NCBI GenBank assembly: GCA_907165065.1
Contig: OU015523.1
Location: 116,586,246-116,650,245, forward strand
Direction of reading: 5' to 3'
DNA: 64,000 nucleotides
Source of the DNA: Caprimulgus europaeus
Lineage: Eukaryota > Chordata > Aves > Caprimulgiformes > Caprimulgidae
This document shows, piece after piece, positions 26,901 to 40,509 of this stretch. Every line of letters starts with the position of its first letter. Position 1 is the stretch's first letter. A program made the translations under genes and the position numbers. Under the pieces are notes generated by a model. The model saw only the letters and a list, made by a program, of their open reading frames with translations. It was not told where the DNA came from and made no database searches.

Positions 26901-28808
26901 ATGAGAGTGCTTAGTCAGTCACTATTACAAACTTTCCTACACAAATCTTGGAAAATATGATCCAAACTATGATTTGATTCTTCACCTTCAGAATTAAGTG
27001 AATGAACTTGTAAGAATTTTAAGAGTAAACAAAATGAATGGGTTCCAATATAAGGAAGAAAAATATGAAGTTGAAGTCAGCTTATATCATAGTTTATGTT
27101 ACCAAATTGTCTTGGCAAGCACAGGGACAAGATTACAACTTTAGGATGATCATGAAAGCTGTTTCTAACTGGAAGCATTTCTCAGCTTTTTGCCAGCACA
27201 TATAGAAGAGCAAAAATGTTCCATACCCTACTTCTGTCATGTAGCTGGAATACCAGCCTGCATTCAAAGTCCTAAATGTGGAGACAGAAAGAAATATACA
27301 GCTGTCAAGAAAAAGGTTGTAGGTGGTCCTTACATTAAGCTGTTGCCCCAGTTTCATGCCATCTTTTGGGTTTTTTTTTGGTGATGATATGCCTAATCAT
27401 ATGCTTTTCTATTCTCCTCCAGTTAGGTTTTTCTAATTTTTTTATATTCTGGACTTCTGAAAATCTCGAGTCCTTTTAGATATCATCCAGCCTGTCTCAC
27501 ATACCATTGCTCTATTCAGCAAATTTTATCCAATTATAAGGGCTTATGCTTTCAGTCAATCCAATGACCATCTGTATCTCCTTCTGCCTATTGCTATCTG
27601 CTTCAGTTTCTGATCAACTGCCTTCATCACTCCGAGAAGTCTATAAAACACAGAGAAACTAAATAGTGTGGCCTTATTTGTGTTTACTGACAGCAAAACA
27701 CCCAAATCTTCTCCCCTAGAAGAAGATCTCAAAATTGCTTGCATGGCAAATATTTATGCAAAGTTTCCTTCCAGGGAACTTTAAAACTTTCATTTTTTTT
27801 TCATTAATCTGTTTTTTAAACAAAAATTAGAATAAAAAAAGGAAAGTAAAGTAAGAAAGGTAAACAAAATACTTAAGGTTTTTCTGTGATTGTCTTAAAA
27901 ATACTTCTGAGAATACACTTTGACAGCAATCAAGAGGTTTAGTTAGTTTGACACAGGTTTATAATTTGGAAAATTTACTATGACTCCTAATAGAGTGAAA
28001 CTGTATTTAGTTTTGCTTTTTTATGAATTATAAGCTTAGTAGAAATCCACCTTAAATTTTGAACTCTGAATAACCTTATCTGTGTGAAAAATAGCTGTCT
28101 TGTAAAGAATATTAAAAACCAGTCATAAAGAATTTATAGAAAAGTGCTTTTGAAATATTTTTGTAAATATGTGATCAGTTCAGGTCAGTTATTTGTGGGA
28201 TCATATCACTCTTTGCTGAAATGTGTTTTGACATCTGTCAGTTCATGCAACTCATCACAAGTCCTGACAAGTTGCACCAATTATATCCCAAATTATATTT
28301 ATCCCCCTTTTAAAAAAAACGTGTCAGAGAATATTTTGTGCTATTTTACCCCCGTGACTCAGTGAAGATCCATGTTCACATGATTTGTGTTAATCTCATA
28401 AGCAGAAAATGGTTAAGCATCTTGAAATATCACATCACTTTGCAGTAATTCTTTAGGAAACAGTTTCAAACCCTTGTTTACTTAACTCAGTTTGTGTTCA
28501 CAAGTAGCTTAAGAGTAAGAAGTGGGCTACTTTTTCAACTAAAAGTTGATGGGTTCCCATAAATGAGCAACCAATCTATATTTAAATAGCCTAATCCTTC
28601 TTCCAGTGAAGTAGCAAGTGTTTAATTGAATTGTTCATGATCAGACTCACACTCTGGCTAAACAATATATTTGCTGGTTGTGTAGTGAAAATTAAAGATG
28701 ATGTTTTGTTTGCTCACACTATGAATATCTCATTTGTATGGTACCTTTCTGAACACTAGGCTCACATGGTGCTAGGAGCTGTGCAAGTACAGAACTAAAA
28801 GCAAGTTT
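23957..28808. other. GRM5 intron, no gene recognised
   Basis: AT-rich sequence holding a CA-rich stretch (25757-25801) and a short (GTAA)n at 26788-26800. The 137-codon minus-strand frame ending at 25381 runs through the CA repeat and shows no domain. Confidence 0.55.
25757..25801 (+). repeat. CA-rich imperfect microsatellite
   Basis: Alternating ACAC and GCAT/TGCA units (ACACACACATGCACATGCAT...), purine-pyrimidine alternating for about 45 bases. Confidence 0.85.
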
Positions 28809-29910
28809 TCATAGAATCATAGAATCATCTGGTTGGAAAAGACCTTTGAGACCATGGAGTCCAGCCATACCTGTCCACTACTAAACCATATCTTTGAGCA
28901 CCCTATCTAGCCGTCTTTTAAACACTTCCAGGGATGGTGGCTCAACCACTTCCTTGGACAGCCTGTTCCAGTGCCTGATAACCCTTTCAATGAAGAAATA
29001 TTTCCTGACATCCAATCTGTACCTCCCCTGGTGCAACTTAAGGCCTCTTGTTCTATCACTTGTTACCTGGGAGAAAAGACACACACCTGTCTCCCCACAA
29101 CCTCCTTTCAGGCAGTTGTAGACAGTGATAAGGTCTCCCCTCAGTCTCCTCTTCTCCAGGCTACACAACCCCAGTTTCCTTAGCAGCTCCTCATAAGGCT
29201 CGTTCTCCAACCCCTTTCACCAGCTTCATTGCCCTTCTCTGGACACACTCCAGTGCCTCCATGTCCTTGTAATGAGGGGCCAAAAACTGGACACAGTATT
29301 CAAGGTGCAGCCTCAACAAAGCTGAATACAGGGGAAGTATGACTTCCTTAGTCCTCCTGGTCACACTGTTTCTGATACAAGCCAGGATACCATTGACCTT
29401 TTTGACCACCTGGGCACACTGCTGGCTCATGTTCATTCAGCTGTCGATCAACACACTCTGGTCCTTTTCTGCAATGCAGATGTCCAGCCACTCTTCCCCA
29501 AACCTGTAGCACTGCATGGGGTTGTTGTGACCCAAGTGCAGGACCCGGCACTTGGCCTTGTTGAACCTCATACAGTTGGTTGTAGGCCATCAATCCAATC
29601 TGTCCAGGTCCCTCTCTAGAGCCTTCCTACCCTCAAGCAAATCAACACTTCCACCCAGCTTAGTGTCACCTGCGAATTTACTGAGGGTGCACTCAATCCC
29701 TTTGTCCATATCATTGATAAAGATGTTAAACAGTACTGGCAGCAACACTGAGACCTGGGGAACACCACTTGTGGCTGGCTTCCAGCTGGATTTAACTGCA
29801 TTTACCACCATTCTTTGGGCCCAGCCACCCAGCCTGGTATCCATATACTCAAAGAAAGAAGCAATATCCTCTGAAACACTGAAGCAAGCTATCCAGTCCA
29901 TATGTTTCAC
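28809..29910 (-). mobile_element. CR1 retrotransposon with decayed reverse transcriptase
   Basis: This is the longest CR1 in the window, about 1.1 kb. The 3' tail, antisense on the plus strand, is TCATAGAATCATAGAATCAT. Reading minus, ORF2 fragments follow in order: 29910-29590 carries [16 protein letters not shown] and [14 protein letters not shown] of the reverse transcriptase; 29593-29191 carries [26 protein letters not shown] and LEYCVQF; 29210-28881 carries [39 protein letters not shown] and [10 protein letters not shown]. The fragments overlap in different frames, so at least two frameshifts are present. The catalytic FADD box reads FAGD, losing one aspartate. The endonuclease and all 5' sequence are missing. 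It cannot be mobile. Confidence 0.95.
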
Positions 29911-32433
29911 TGATCCTCTTTTTTGCTATTGGCTGAATAGGGAAAGTGGATGTCTCTTCTCTGGGGAAAATGCAGGAGCTCCCTGTTTGACCAAAAGGAC
30001 AAGTCAACATAGTATATATCAGGTATCTTAATCCATACTTTTTTTGTTTGTTTGTTTGCTTAGCATCCTAGTAGTAGTTCTAGGATCTGTTCAAATTTCA
30101 CCAAACATGACCTTGTCATCTAGACAGTCAACATCTTGACAGCACTTTCCTCCTCTTTTTTGGGGTCAGGTAGGCAAGAGTCAAAAGACATAATGAAGAA
30201 CAGAGGGGACTCCAAGCAATGTCAGTGAAGTTTCCATGTGAGGGGAGATGAAGTTTTCTTCCCTGAATAACTGGTTTTATTTTACAATTGAATTGTAATA
30301 TGTGCACATACAAGGAAAATGGGACTTGACAACATGACAGGCAATACTGTATTCTCAGTTATCCAGTAATCAAATTATTATTGAGCTTTGGGTGCGTCAT
30401 AGTATTGAAGAGGATTAAAGAGAACAATGGAGTGAGCTTGAAGATATCTATGAAGTACTTCCCCAGCTGTGACAGAGAGCACAAAAGTCCCTATTTAAAA
30501 ATGTAACAAGCATGTGAAGGAGATTGACATCACAGGCTGATCAGAAGTGAAACTGATGTTTCAGGATGCCATGAGAGATGATAGAGTAGGTGAGGAGAAG
30601 CTGCTAACAGCCTTGGAAGGGAAAATAACTGGAAGTGAAAATAAGTACTTTGACAGGGAGCCAGTGGAAAGATGTACTTAAGTACATCTTTAAATATAAA
30701 AACAAATAATCCAAAAGACTTTACTTGAATTACCTTAATTAAGCATATCCATAAATACTTGGTGAATTTGAAGGTACAGGGAGTAAGTACCTGGAGTATC
30801 CTGGGTTGCTGGGGGAGAGTGTGAAATATTAAAAAAAAATAAGAACCCGATAGTTCCTTTTTAATTTGTTAGAACTAGTTATTGAATATCTATTAGTGTT
30901 TGGAACATCTGTTTCTAAATTCTGCTGCAGAAGGTATTCTTCTGCCAGCTGTCCTTCCAGAATCTCTCTGCATTTGATAAGCAGGAAAGGACTCTTACTG
31001 GAAAATGTCAGCCTTTCTAAATCTCTGTGATGCCAGAGAGGAAGAGATACATTTAGCTATGATAGATACATGTCTTCATTAATAAACAACATCTTTGCTG
31101 AAGAGACTCCCTTGAGGATGTTATGTCCACATCAATGAAATGCCCTCAGACTAAGATGTATTATCTTGGCAGCTGTTCTGAAGTGAAACTCACAAAATCT
31201 GAGATGGTGATGCCTGCCAATATATATTAACAAATAACAGAATAAAGAGATATGCAACCACAAAAGCTGAGCTCAAATAACAGGGATTTGACAGACCTGG
31301 TAATGTAAGACAGCTCATTCAGTGTGAAGGCTGAAAGTCTGTCCTGCTGAATTTACATTGTGGTCTATTATTCTAGAGCCTTTGCTGCTAAGGAGGCCAG
31401 TGATTAGTAAGGTCTATAGGTACTAGTTAATCTAGACTTTTATATTCTGTCATTGATTGTCTCTTTCATTCAGTAGTTTTATATGACCTTGAATGAAATT
31501 ATTTTTTCTGGGTTTCTATAGGATGTGTGTGAAAAAGTTTTAATCCCAATCTATAGGGTTTACAGGGTTTCAGAGATGTAATGAATAGCTAAAATGCTTT
31601 CACATCTTTAAATGCAAGCATCATATCTGTTTTTACAGATATATACAAACATGTTGTCTGGAAAGAGCAATCCATTTTTAGACTGAATTAATTTGTAGCT
31701 ATGAGTGATGAAAAACAAATTTTGTGGTGCCTTAGCTCTTCTTTTTTTTTTTTTTTTAATCGTAGGCAGACATGAAGCAATGGAGAGCAACATGAGGTTG
31801 TCGTAGCCTTGAGAAAGGGAGGAGGCAGGACACATTCTGCCTGTCTCATGGTACAGAAGAGGCCTTAGAACATTGTCAGCGAGCCAGCCAGCACTAACGT
31901 ACAGTGATCTCAAAAATTCCCAGTAGTCTCCATACAACCGTGTAGCAAACACTAGTTTAAACCGATTTCCATTATGAAATGCATGCAGAGGGGTGTATCA
32001 TGAAGTTATCAGCTTTTCTATACATCCTCCTGTGTATACTTATACATTTATAATTCTAGAAGACTCTGTCCAAAGCAGTGTTCAGACTTCCTAAGTGAAG
32101 TTTTATCTTGTATTTTCGTATTGAACCAACTGATGATGCTTAAAGTGAAGCTTAATTTTGCTCAAGTTTGTTACACACTTTTGATAACTTCTCAGATTGG
32201 TTTCTGTCACATCTGGCAATTTTTCATGTCATGTCCAGTAGTTTCTCATGTTCAGTCTGTTCAGTTAGCTAAACCTCAGGCTTGTCATTGATCTACATAG
32301 CGTAAGAGTGTGAAAATGCAGAACTTTAAAAAAAATTCTAGTTCCAATTTCTGTTCCGCATGTACTGAAACTCTGGTGAATTATGTGAAGAATGTAAAAC
32401 TGAAGGTAGTGTATAATGAAAATTATAAAATTA
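29911..32433. other. GRM5 intron, no gene recognised
   Basis: AT-rich sequence with a (GTTT)n run at 30042-30059 and a 16-T run at 31742-31757. No recognised gene or transposon. Confidence 0.55.
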
Positions 32434-32459
32434 TAAAATTTTAGCTAGCTAAAATTTTA
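32434..32459. repeat. Perfect 26-bp palindrome
   Basis: The 13-base arm TAAAATTTTAGCT is followed immediately by its reverse complement AGCTAAAATTTTA, with no spacer. The flanking bases (A on both sides) do not extend it. It sits just after two overlapping ATTATAAA units. Confidence 0.9.
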
Positions 32460-32696
32460 AGGCAATGATTATTTGAAACACTGTAAATGAGTGAATTTCA
32501 GCTATGTGATGAACTGTTAGACTGTCACCAAAGTGGTATGTTAACTGATTATCACTGACCAGTCTTCAACATATTTCATGTTTTTATAATGGAATAAGTA
32601 AACAAATCAGAGCACTAAGCAATATGAAATAGTATCTGTAATTCTCTTTGAGTAGTTCTGTTTCAGTTAGGTAGCTAGGGACTAAATAGTTAAACT

Positions 32697-33005
32697 GATA
32701 GAATCATAGAATCATGGAATGATTTGAGTTGGAAGAGACCTTCAAATATCATCTATTCCAACCCCTCTGCCACAGGCAGGGACATGTTTCTCTAAATCAA
32801 GATCCTCAAAGTCCTATCCAACTTGGCCCTGAACCTTCTTTATTTCAGTTTAAAACCATTCTCCTGTCACTACAGGCCCTAGTAAAAAGTTTTTCTCTGT
32901 CTTTCTTATAAGGCCCTTTTTATATATCGAAAGGCCACAACAAGGTTTACCCGGAGCCTTCTCTTCTCCATGCTGAAAAATCCCGACTCTCTCAGCTTTT
33001 CTGTG
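32697..33005 (-). mobile_element. CR1 retrotransposon, minus orientation, truncated
   Basis: Starts on the plus strand with the inverted tail GATAGAATCATAGAATCATG, then GAGTTGGAAGAGACCTTCAA and CAACCCCTCTGCCACAGGCA. It continues to the antisense ORF2 end (CTTCTCTTCTCCATGCTGAA, CTCTCTCAGC). About 310 bp long, with internal loss around 32850-32940 relative to the usual text. The tail differs from the copy at 28809, suggesting a different CR1 subfamily. Confidence 0.9.
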
Positions 33006-36000
33006 GTTATTGCCAGATACTACAAAATGTTTATTAGTTGGTTAAGAAAAGCTTTCCCATTTTCATCAAATTAACTAAATTTCCAGAGGTATTAATTTGT
33101 GCTTAAAGGCAGGAATTGCTCTGGGGGGATATTTTTAAAGCAGCTAAGGATATTTGCCGTATTTCCATCTCATATCCACTCACTCTCCCAAAAATTTTGA
33201 GCAAGAGTTTTGTACCATTAACATGGTACAACAGAGGCTCAGCTGTTCCAAAGCCACTTTTTGCTTTCACTGATAATTAAGAAAATAAGGTATTTCACTA
33301 GGATTAGTTTTGTGTGTAAATGAAGCCAAATCTCAGGACAAAACACTTTGTGTTAAAAATTCTGCCTACAAGACTACTTTCAAGTAATCTCTCTGGACAG
33401 GCAATGGTCTTCTCTTCCTGAAGCACATAGAGAACTAGAGATTGCATACTGAAGTGTATGTTTTCAGCAGTTCCTGTTAGATTAGCCCTTAGGCTGTTCT
33501 TCAGACATTTCTTTTTTCTTCTGTTGTACTGAAAAACAGCTTAGTTTCATATGCATTAGATAGTTGATTGATTGAATTATTTAAGGCTTATTGTAATTGA
33601 TATTTTGAAACAGTCCCTGAGGGCTAGCTATGTCTCACCTGAATAATGAGCAGAAATTAAGCAGTTATTATCTTCAGTTTTCTGAAACGATAATGCCACC
33701 CTTTGATTTTCAAGGTGCTATGTCACTAGAATAGCCACATGCCCCTCCATTTTTGCCTAAGCTCAACATCTCTGATGCATATTAATGACTAGACCTTCAC
33801 TTCATATGAAGCCATAGGGCAGCAGAGTTGGAGAGGAAAGGGTTTCCAGCTTAATCAAGACTTCACACAACACTTCATACCTGCTAAAAATACAAAATAC
33901 CATGCTGCATTGGCCTTGATGCTACTTTTATGTTGCTTGTGTGCATGATCATTCTCAGAGATTTCTCTGTTTCAGTAAAACACTGACAGACAACAGATAG
34001 GAGCAAAGATCTGTGAGCAATGGACTGTGACAGTTTCTGTACTCTGTCAACAGCTCAGACAAAGAGTTTGCAGCACTTACTTAATCATATTGTGTCTCAG
34101 GTTCCAAGGCAGTGAGCATGAAGGAAAATTAACATTCATTTTTAACTAGCACTTAGAGACCCTTGAGTGACTCATTCAATATAAGTGAAAGTTATTACTA
34201 CTAATTATTATCAATTGGGGGAAATAGATTTAGTATTGTTTGCTTCATGGTTTAATTAGTTCAGTTCCCCTGTTTCTGGGTGTTATTTTTTTCTTCTATG
34301 AGTTTGAGTTATTCTTGTTTCACTTCAAAAATATTCTAATTTTATTCTGATAATTTTATTGAATTTCCTTTTTAGAGATCTGTTGATGCTCATAGCAGCA
34401 TCAGTAAGGACCAAAGGTTCTTGAGGAACATTAAATAAATGGAGTTGGACTAATACCCCATTAGCTTTTTTAACCTAAATAAAGATGCAAGTCCTCATGG
34501 GATTGATTGTGTTCATAGTCTACTCAGAATTAAACCAAACTTTTTTTATGGTCCACAAAGTGACAGTCTGGAGTGCCTCAACTCAATTGTTCTGTGTGGA
34601 CTAGGCTCTGGAAGCTATGTTATTCAGGAGGACAATTGCTAACCAATATTAATGTTAACAAAAAAATGAAGAGAAAAACTTGGACTTCAAAACAAGGACA
34701 GGAGGAGAGAGAGGAAGAGCAAGACACTGTGTGATACCTTCAGAAGTGACACTAATCTAACCAAATATCTACGATAAGAATGTCTAAAGTTATAAGACAT
34801 GAGTCCTAGCTCAGCAGGTTACAAAGGTATCGTTATTTCTGGTACTGCAGGAGCCAATGAGCCTTGGGTGTCTGAAGGCAGTTCCTTCCCCCCAGGCACT
34901 ACATGAAGTGTGCTCTTTGCCTTAGGACAAATGTTTCAGGTGTGCTCTATTCCTTTCCTCCCAACACCACAGGTAGCAAGTAAAAGTTCCAGTAACTATG
35001 TCCAACTTCTTCATTACCTGACTTCCATGTATTTAAAAATGTGATAAGCATTGTAGAATACACAAATTTCAGTGATTTCTCTGAGTTTCTGAAGGTTTCC
35101 ATAGCAGTACTGAGAATTAAGCAAAAATCAGACACAGCCCACACCCACAGTAATATCACTTTCCACCTGGAATTTGTAGTAGACATGGTCAAAGGTACAG
35201 ATTTTTGTATATGGGGAGCAGACGGGCCATGGGGAAGGAAGAGTTTTTATGAAGTTTTCGGGGATAAATAGGGTTGGCTGAGGAATAAAAAATTACAGAA
35301 GACAGGTTTCTGAAGACAGGATCGGGTGAAGAATTGGATTAAGACACAAGAATGCTCACCTTTGATATTAAAGCTGCTGGATATTCTTCATGACTCTACC
35401 TTCTATCTGGCTACGAGAAATACATTTTCAACTGAGCAGTGAAAGTAAGCAGAACAGTGATTAAGTAGTAGTACAACACACTGTTCGTACAGACTGGCAG
35501 CAAGTCTTCAAGGCAGCAACTGCATCATGTTTTGCTGGCACACTGTGGTCTTATTATTTTCTATTTTCAGGGGGGAAATCTGCAGAAGAAATTCTGACTT
35601 CTATGCAGAACATACTCATTTTTTCTTTTATTATTTTGCTTCTATCTCCCTCTGCTTTTCATTTTTTTCCAACTATTGTTCTATCATATTTTGAACACTT
35701 TGAGGCTCAAAATGTCTTTCATTTGTGTTCACAGTGATTAGTACAATGGACCATGATCCTTTGATCCTGGCTTCTGTGCATTACAGTAAAGCAGATAATA
35801 ACAAAGCAGCTATGAATGACAACAAAGAGTGAGCAGTGTCACTTTGGATTCTGTGAACATTAATCAAGTTCTAGTTGCAACAGATGATACTGACCACACT
35901 TTCCACAGATACAAACGAAAAAACTTCCTCAAGCCTCTAAAATCCTGTTTTTTCCTCTTGTTATTCCCCTGCTATTTAGTTGCTGAGTATTGCATGGGTA

Positions 36001-39000
36001 TTTTCTGTAGTAGCTCAGAATGCTGGAGGCACTTAGTTGTCTCCCCACCATCATTAGTCCGGGTTCTGTGCCTTCGAGAAAGGTGAAGACTCACCATGCC
36101 ATGTTCAAGCAGTGGCAAACAGCTTTGCAGGGGTATCTCCAGAAAGACCTTCTATCAGACACCATCCCAGTTATTAACTGAATATCTGGTGAGAGACATG
36201 ATTTTAAGTTGTAGACCTTACCAGTAGATTGATTTTATTAGATCTTAGAGAAAACAATAACTCTATTTTTGCTGTTCTCAAAAGGAATTCTGAAGAATTC
36301 TTTTTAACCAAATGCAAGTAACTAACTTTGTGGAAATAAAAAAATCCATTAGTTTTGTTATGAAAGATGAGAACAAGTTGATCACAACAGTTCTTTTTTC
36401 TTTGAAACCTTCAGGTACTGGAAATCAGCTTGGAAATTTCATGGGAAATTTTAAATATATAATCTATCCAAAAGGACAGAGGAGGTTGAAGGAAGTCAGA
36501 CTTCGGTTTCAGAACAGTCTTTGTCACATAGTAATGTATTGCAAAATTAGGATTACAAAAATACTAGTGGATACTCAAATAAATCTGATAAAGTATATAG
36601 TGAACTGGTGAAAAATAATGAAATAATAAATGTAAATTTCATTTTTTTTTCTTTCATATTCCACGAAGAACAGTAAAGACAGATCTATTTTGTTTGCAGA
36701 ATTTTTCAGGATTTGCTGCCTTAAACTGCTTATACTGAGAGGAAACCAACATAACATCATTAAGCTCTCTGCAGGAATGATATCCAAAAGCAAAAAAGTG
36801 TCATTAATACTGCAATTCATAGCAATGATAAGTTGACAAACATGTGTGAGTCCACTCACACACAAACACACACAGGGACTCACCCAATCATTTGGAGGCC
36901 GACAGGCATCATTACAGAGCTTTTCCACCTGCCAGCCTTGTTAATGTTATTTTTACTTATGAACCTAATTTATACAGCTTATTATAGCCTTTAGTTAAAA
37001 TTACTCACATTATTCATGTACTTTTCAGAATTACAAATCATTTCTATGATTTGCTGTCGGGATAGAGAGATATGCAAAGCAGCTCTTCCCATACATACCA
37101 ACAAAGCCCAGTGCAAATCTTCTCAAACGTATTTATTGGAGAATTAACGCTGTTTGCTTATAACAAATTGGAAATCCGTGGTGCAGAAATATTATGCATA
37201 ACCTTAAATCAGATTAACTGGTGTTCCTTCTTTCATACAATAAATTCCATAGGGAGCATCTGTTCCAGGCAGTGCCTGATGACCTGGCACCAGATCAGAA
37301 AGCTTGCTGCTTTCTGCACTAATTTTGGAATCTGGTCCAAGTGGGAGCATCATTACTTAAACTCAAATCTATTTTACAGTGAGATTAACATGCTGTGATA
37401 CCTGCTCATTGTGGTCCATTAGTCCTTGTACCATTTGAGCAGTCAGCTGTGGTGTGTTCAGCAGCTCCGTCTGCTCGGTTTGAAATGCTAATACATTTGA
37501 TAATATCAACACTCAACACTGTTGTGGCCTTTTTTAAGCAAACACACCATTACAGTTGATGAGGCAATTAGAAAAGTAAAGAGGTCTGAAAAATCAGAGA
37601 CATTTGTCACAAGAACTGACCTGCTTTTTTAGCTAGTATTTCTTTGTATTTGACAAGAGAGATACTAATTTGTTACAAAGATAATGTAAAAGCTATTGGA
37701 GAAATATCTGTTGAAGACTGAGGATGAATAACTGTGGGGGTGGACTGCAAAGGAAGGCAATGTGGTTTTCATGTCCTCAGATAAGAATGAAAAATGAGCT
37801 TCAGATGTAACTGATTGAAGGGAAGGATACAGGGTGAAATTCTGTTAGGCACCTCAAATATGGAGGTGCTGCCTTTCTTTGCCTTTCTGGTGAAGGTTTC
37901 TTTAAAACACATAATATAATATAGAAACAGTAATGATGGAGTCACTTGAAGGGAGAAATGTTTAACTGAGGGTTAGGTTCTGGACACATTGATGTAAAGG
38001 ACTGTGAAGGCAGGAAACACCTAAATCATACTGAAATAAGAGGATAATTTTTGACCTAGCTACATAAAATGAAAAATAACTACTCTGAAATAGTCATCAA
38101 TTTACAATAATGAAGGGTTAGATAATATCTACCAATGATATAAATAGTTAATAGTAGTTGCTCAATTACTTCATAGAGGCTGGAGAGTAAAAAATTTATT
38201 TCCTTACTGTTGGGAGGTGTATCGCAAGGAAATGGCATAGTCAAACATAATCAATGTTTTTATTCTAATTTTTGCAATATTTCAACTTGAAATACATTTG
38301 TATTTCCTGCATCAATAATAAAAAATCATCTTTGCACTAGATGATTGCACAAGTTTCACATACCATTGAAGTCCTAGTGCATGAAAATAACTGAAAGCTG
38401 AAAGCTTTATCTCTTGACATGAATTTGTTGGGGAAAATCTGATCTGGTATACTCACTATCAAACTCAATCACAAATAAGCAATACACTTATCAAATGACA
38501 GAAACTTCTCATATGATATCCTGTCTTTGCACTTCAAGACAGAAATAAGGATTGAATTAATATTATTTTTATTCTTATATATAAATAAATTATTTTGTAC
38601 TCAACAAACAGTTCACTGGTTGAAAAATAACACTGTGATTTATTGGAGTTGGACAGGGACATCAAAATCTATTTCTGTTTTTAATTTTTGTAGTAATTGT
38701 GATTACATTCAGCTAAAACAGAGAAGAAACCTCCATATAAAACCAAGTATGCCTAGAACAAATTGTTCACAAGGGATTTCAATTAACTGAAAATTATTCA
38801 AAACAAAGTCTACTTGCCACTTATAACTCTGAAATTACTTCTAATTTGAAGTTTCATTTTTCCTTTGGCTTAAACAAGTGATAAAAAATTGATTAATAAT
38901 GGTTTTGGCTGTAACTTAAATAGTGAAAGGGATACCAGCCACTGCATAAAAACCTCATTAAATCCTTAGAGCTGGTACTGGGCCATCTAAAAGAAGATAA

Positions 39001-39747
39001 AGGAAGTCAGCTATCACATATTGTTTACAAAATATCCCTAGGAAGATTTTTTTTTTTTTTTAATTTTCCCCTAATGCACAATCAGCTGGTGGAACCAAGC
39101 AAGTTAGCAGAAACATGGGAGGAGAGATTTCCCAAAGTAAGCAAAGATTTTCTACATAACCCTGTTCTTTCACTGGAACCTAACAGTCTAAAATTTCTTA
39201 AACCTAGAATTGGATTTGTTCTCTGGCTCAGTTTCCTACCATTAATTGGTAGATAAATAATTTCCTTGATGAAGCTCTCACTAGAGCTGGAAATTTATTT
39301 TTAAGGGTGAGAAACAATCTTTTTCTGGTCCAAAAATGCATTGCATATTTGGTGCAAAAATACATTGGAAATCAAGAAGTTTTTCCCTGTGAGGAGAGGG
39401 AGGGAGGGTTTTCTTAGAGTTAGATTAACAAATGAGAAAGACAGTGGTATTCCCAGTTTAGTTGGTGGTTCAGTGAGCAAGGCACTCAATTGGAGAGCAG
39501 CAGATCTGGACTTCAGTCCCCTCTTCCCAAAGTAATGTAAACCCAAAACCAGTTATCACTTAGGAGAATTCCCTGACTACAGGGTGAGAAGCTCTGGGTT
39601 GTGGTGTACTTAAACTCATTTGCTGATAATTTTTCATTTTGTTAGGAGCACAGCCCTGTCTGATTCTGGAGGAATGATAACAAGCTAAAGACTTATTCCT
39701 CTCATGTGTTGAAAAACAGTTTTATAGAAAAACTTGTTAACACCAGT
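33006..39747. other. GRM5 intron, no gene recognised
   Basis: About 6.7 kb of AT-rich intron. It holds a CA-rich stretch at 36848-36876, a candidate conserved stretch at 37020-37400 (see findings) and a 15-T run at 39047-39061. No coding evidence. Confidence 0.55.
36848..36876 (+). repeat. CA-rich microsatellite
   Basis: Short ACTCACACACAAACACACAC-type run. Confidence 0.75.
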
Positions 39748-40278
39748 GGGTGAAAAATCGGACATGAGCCAGCAATGTGCACTTGCAACCCGGAAAACCA
39801 ACAATATCCTGGGCTACATCACAAGAAGCATAGCCAGAGGGTCAATGAAGGTGATTCTGCTCCTCTACTCTGCTCTGGTGAGACCCCACACAGAACACTG
39901 CATCCAGCTCTTGGGTCTCAAGCACAAGAGAGACATGGAGCAGGGACAGAGGAGGGGACCACAAAAATGATCAGAGGGCTGGAGCACCTCTCCTATGAAG
40001 AAAGGCTGAGAGAGTTGGGGTTTTTCTGCCTGAAGAAGAGAAGGCTCCAGGGAGATCTTATTAAGGCCTTTCAGTACTTCAAGGGGGCTTATAAGAAAGT
40101 GACAGGACAAAGAGCAATGCTTTTAAACTGAAAGAGAGTATGTATACATTGGTCATAGGGAAGATATTTTTTACGATGAGGGTGGTGAGACACTGGACAG
40201 GTTTCCCAGAGGTTGGACTCAATGGTCTTTGAAGGTCCCTTCCAACCCAGCCATTCCATGTTTCTATGATTTTATGAT
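39748..40278 (+). mobile_element. CR1 retrotransposon, plus orientation, truncated
   Basis: The 5'-truncated copy starts in the reverse-transcriptase C-terminal region ([20 protein letters not shown], then [18 protein letters not shown]). After a frame change it reads [20 protein letters not shown] and [18 protein letters not shown]. It continues through a shortened end of ORF2 and the 3' UTR (GGACTCAATGGTCTTTGAAG, CCCTTCCAACC) to a tail TTTCTATGATTTTATGATT. It is inactive owing to frameshifts and lack of the 5' part. Confidence 0.93.
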
Positions 40279-40473
40279 TTAGCATGTTTTGGATGGGATT
40301 TTTTTGGTATCTGAAAAGAAGATAACTAAACCAAATTGTATACTTTACAACTCCAGTCACCACATGTAGGAAAAAAGGTGTGCAAGATAGGTAGATGTAT
40401 CATCCCATCCAGCTGCTGGTTCCACTCTATTTTGCTATAGATGGAACACAAACAGTGTCCAGGAGGATGACTC

Positions 40474-40509
40474 TTAAGATCTCAACTAATAGGGTTAAGA
40501 TCTCAACTA
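40474..40509 (+). repeat. Exact 15-bp direct repeat, period 21
   Basis: TTAAGATCTCAACTA occurs at 40474-40488 and again at 40495-40509, separated by 6 bases. Probably a small tandem duplication with later change in the spacer. Confidence 0.85.

Noticed and set aside
29552..30031. 159-codon plus-strand open frame, the longest in the window
   Set aside because: Most of it is antisense to the CR1 reverse transcriptase at 28809-29910; its openness comes from the sense frame.
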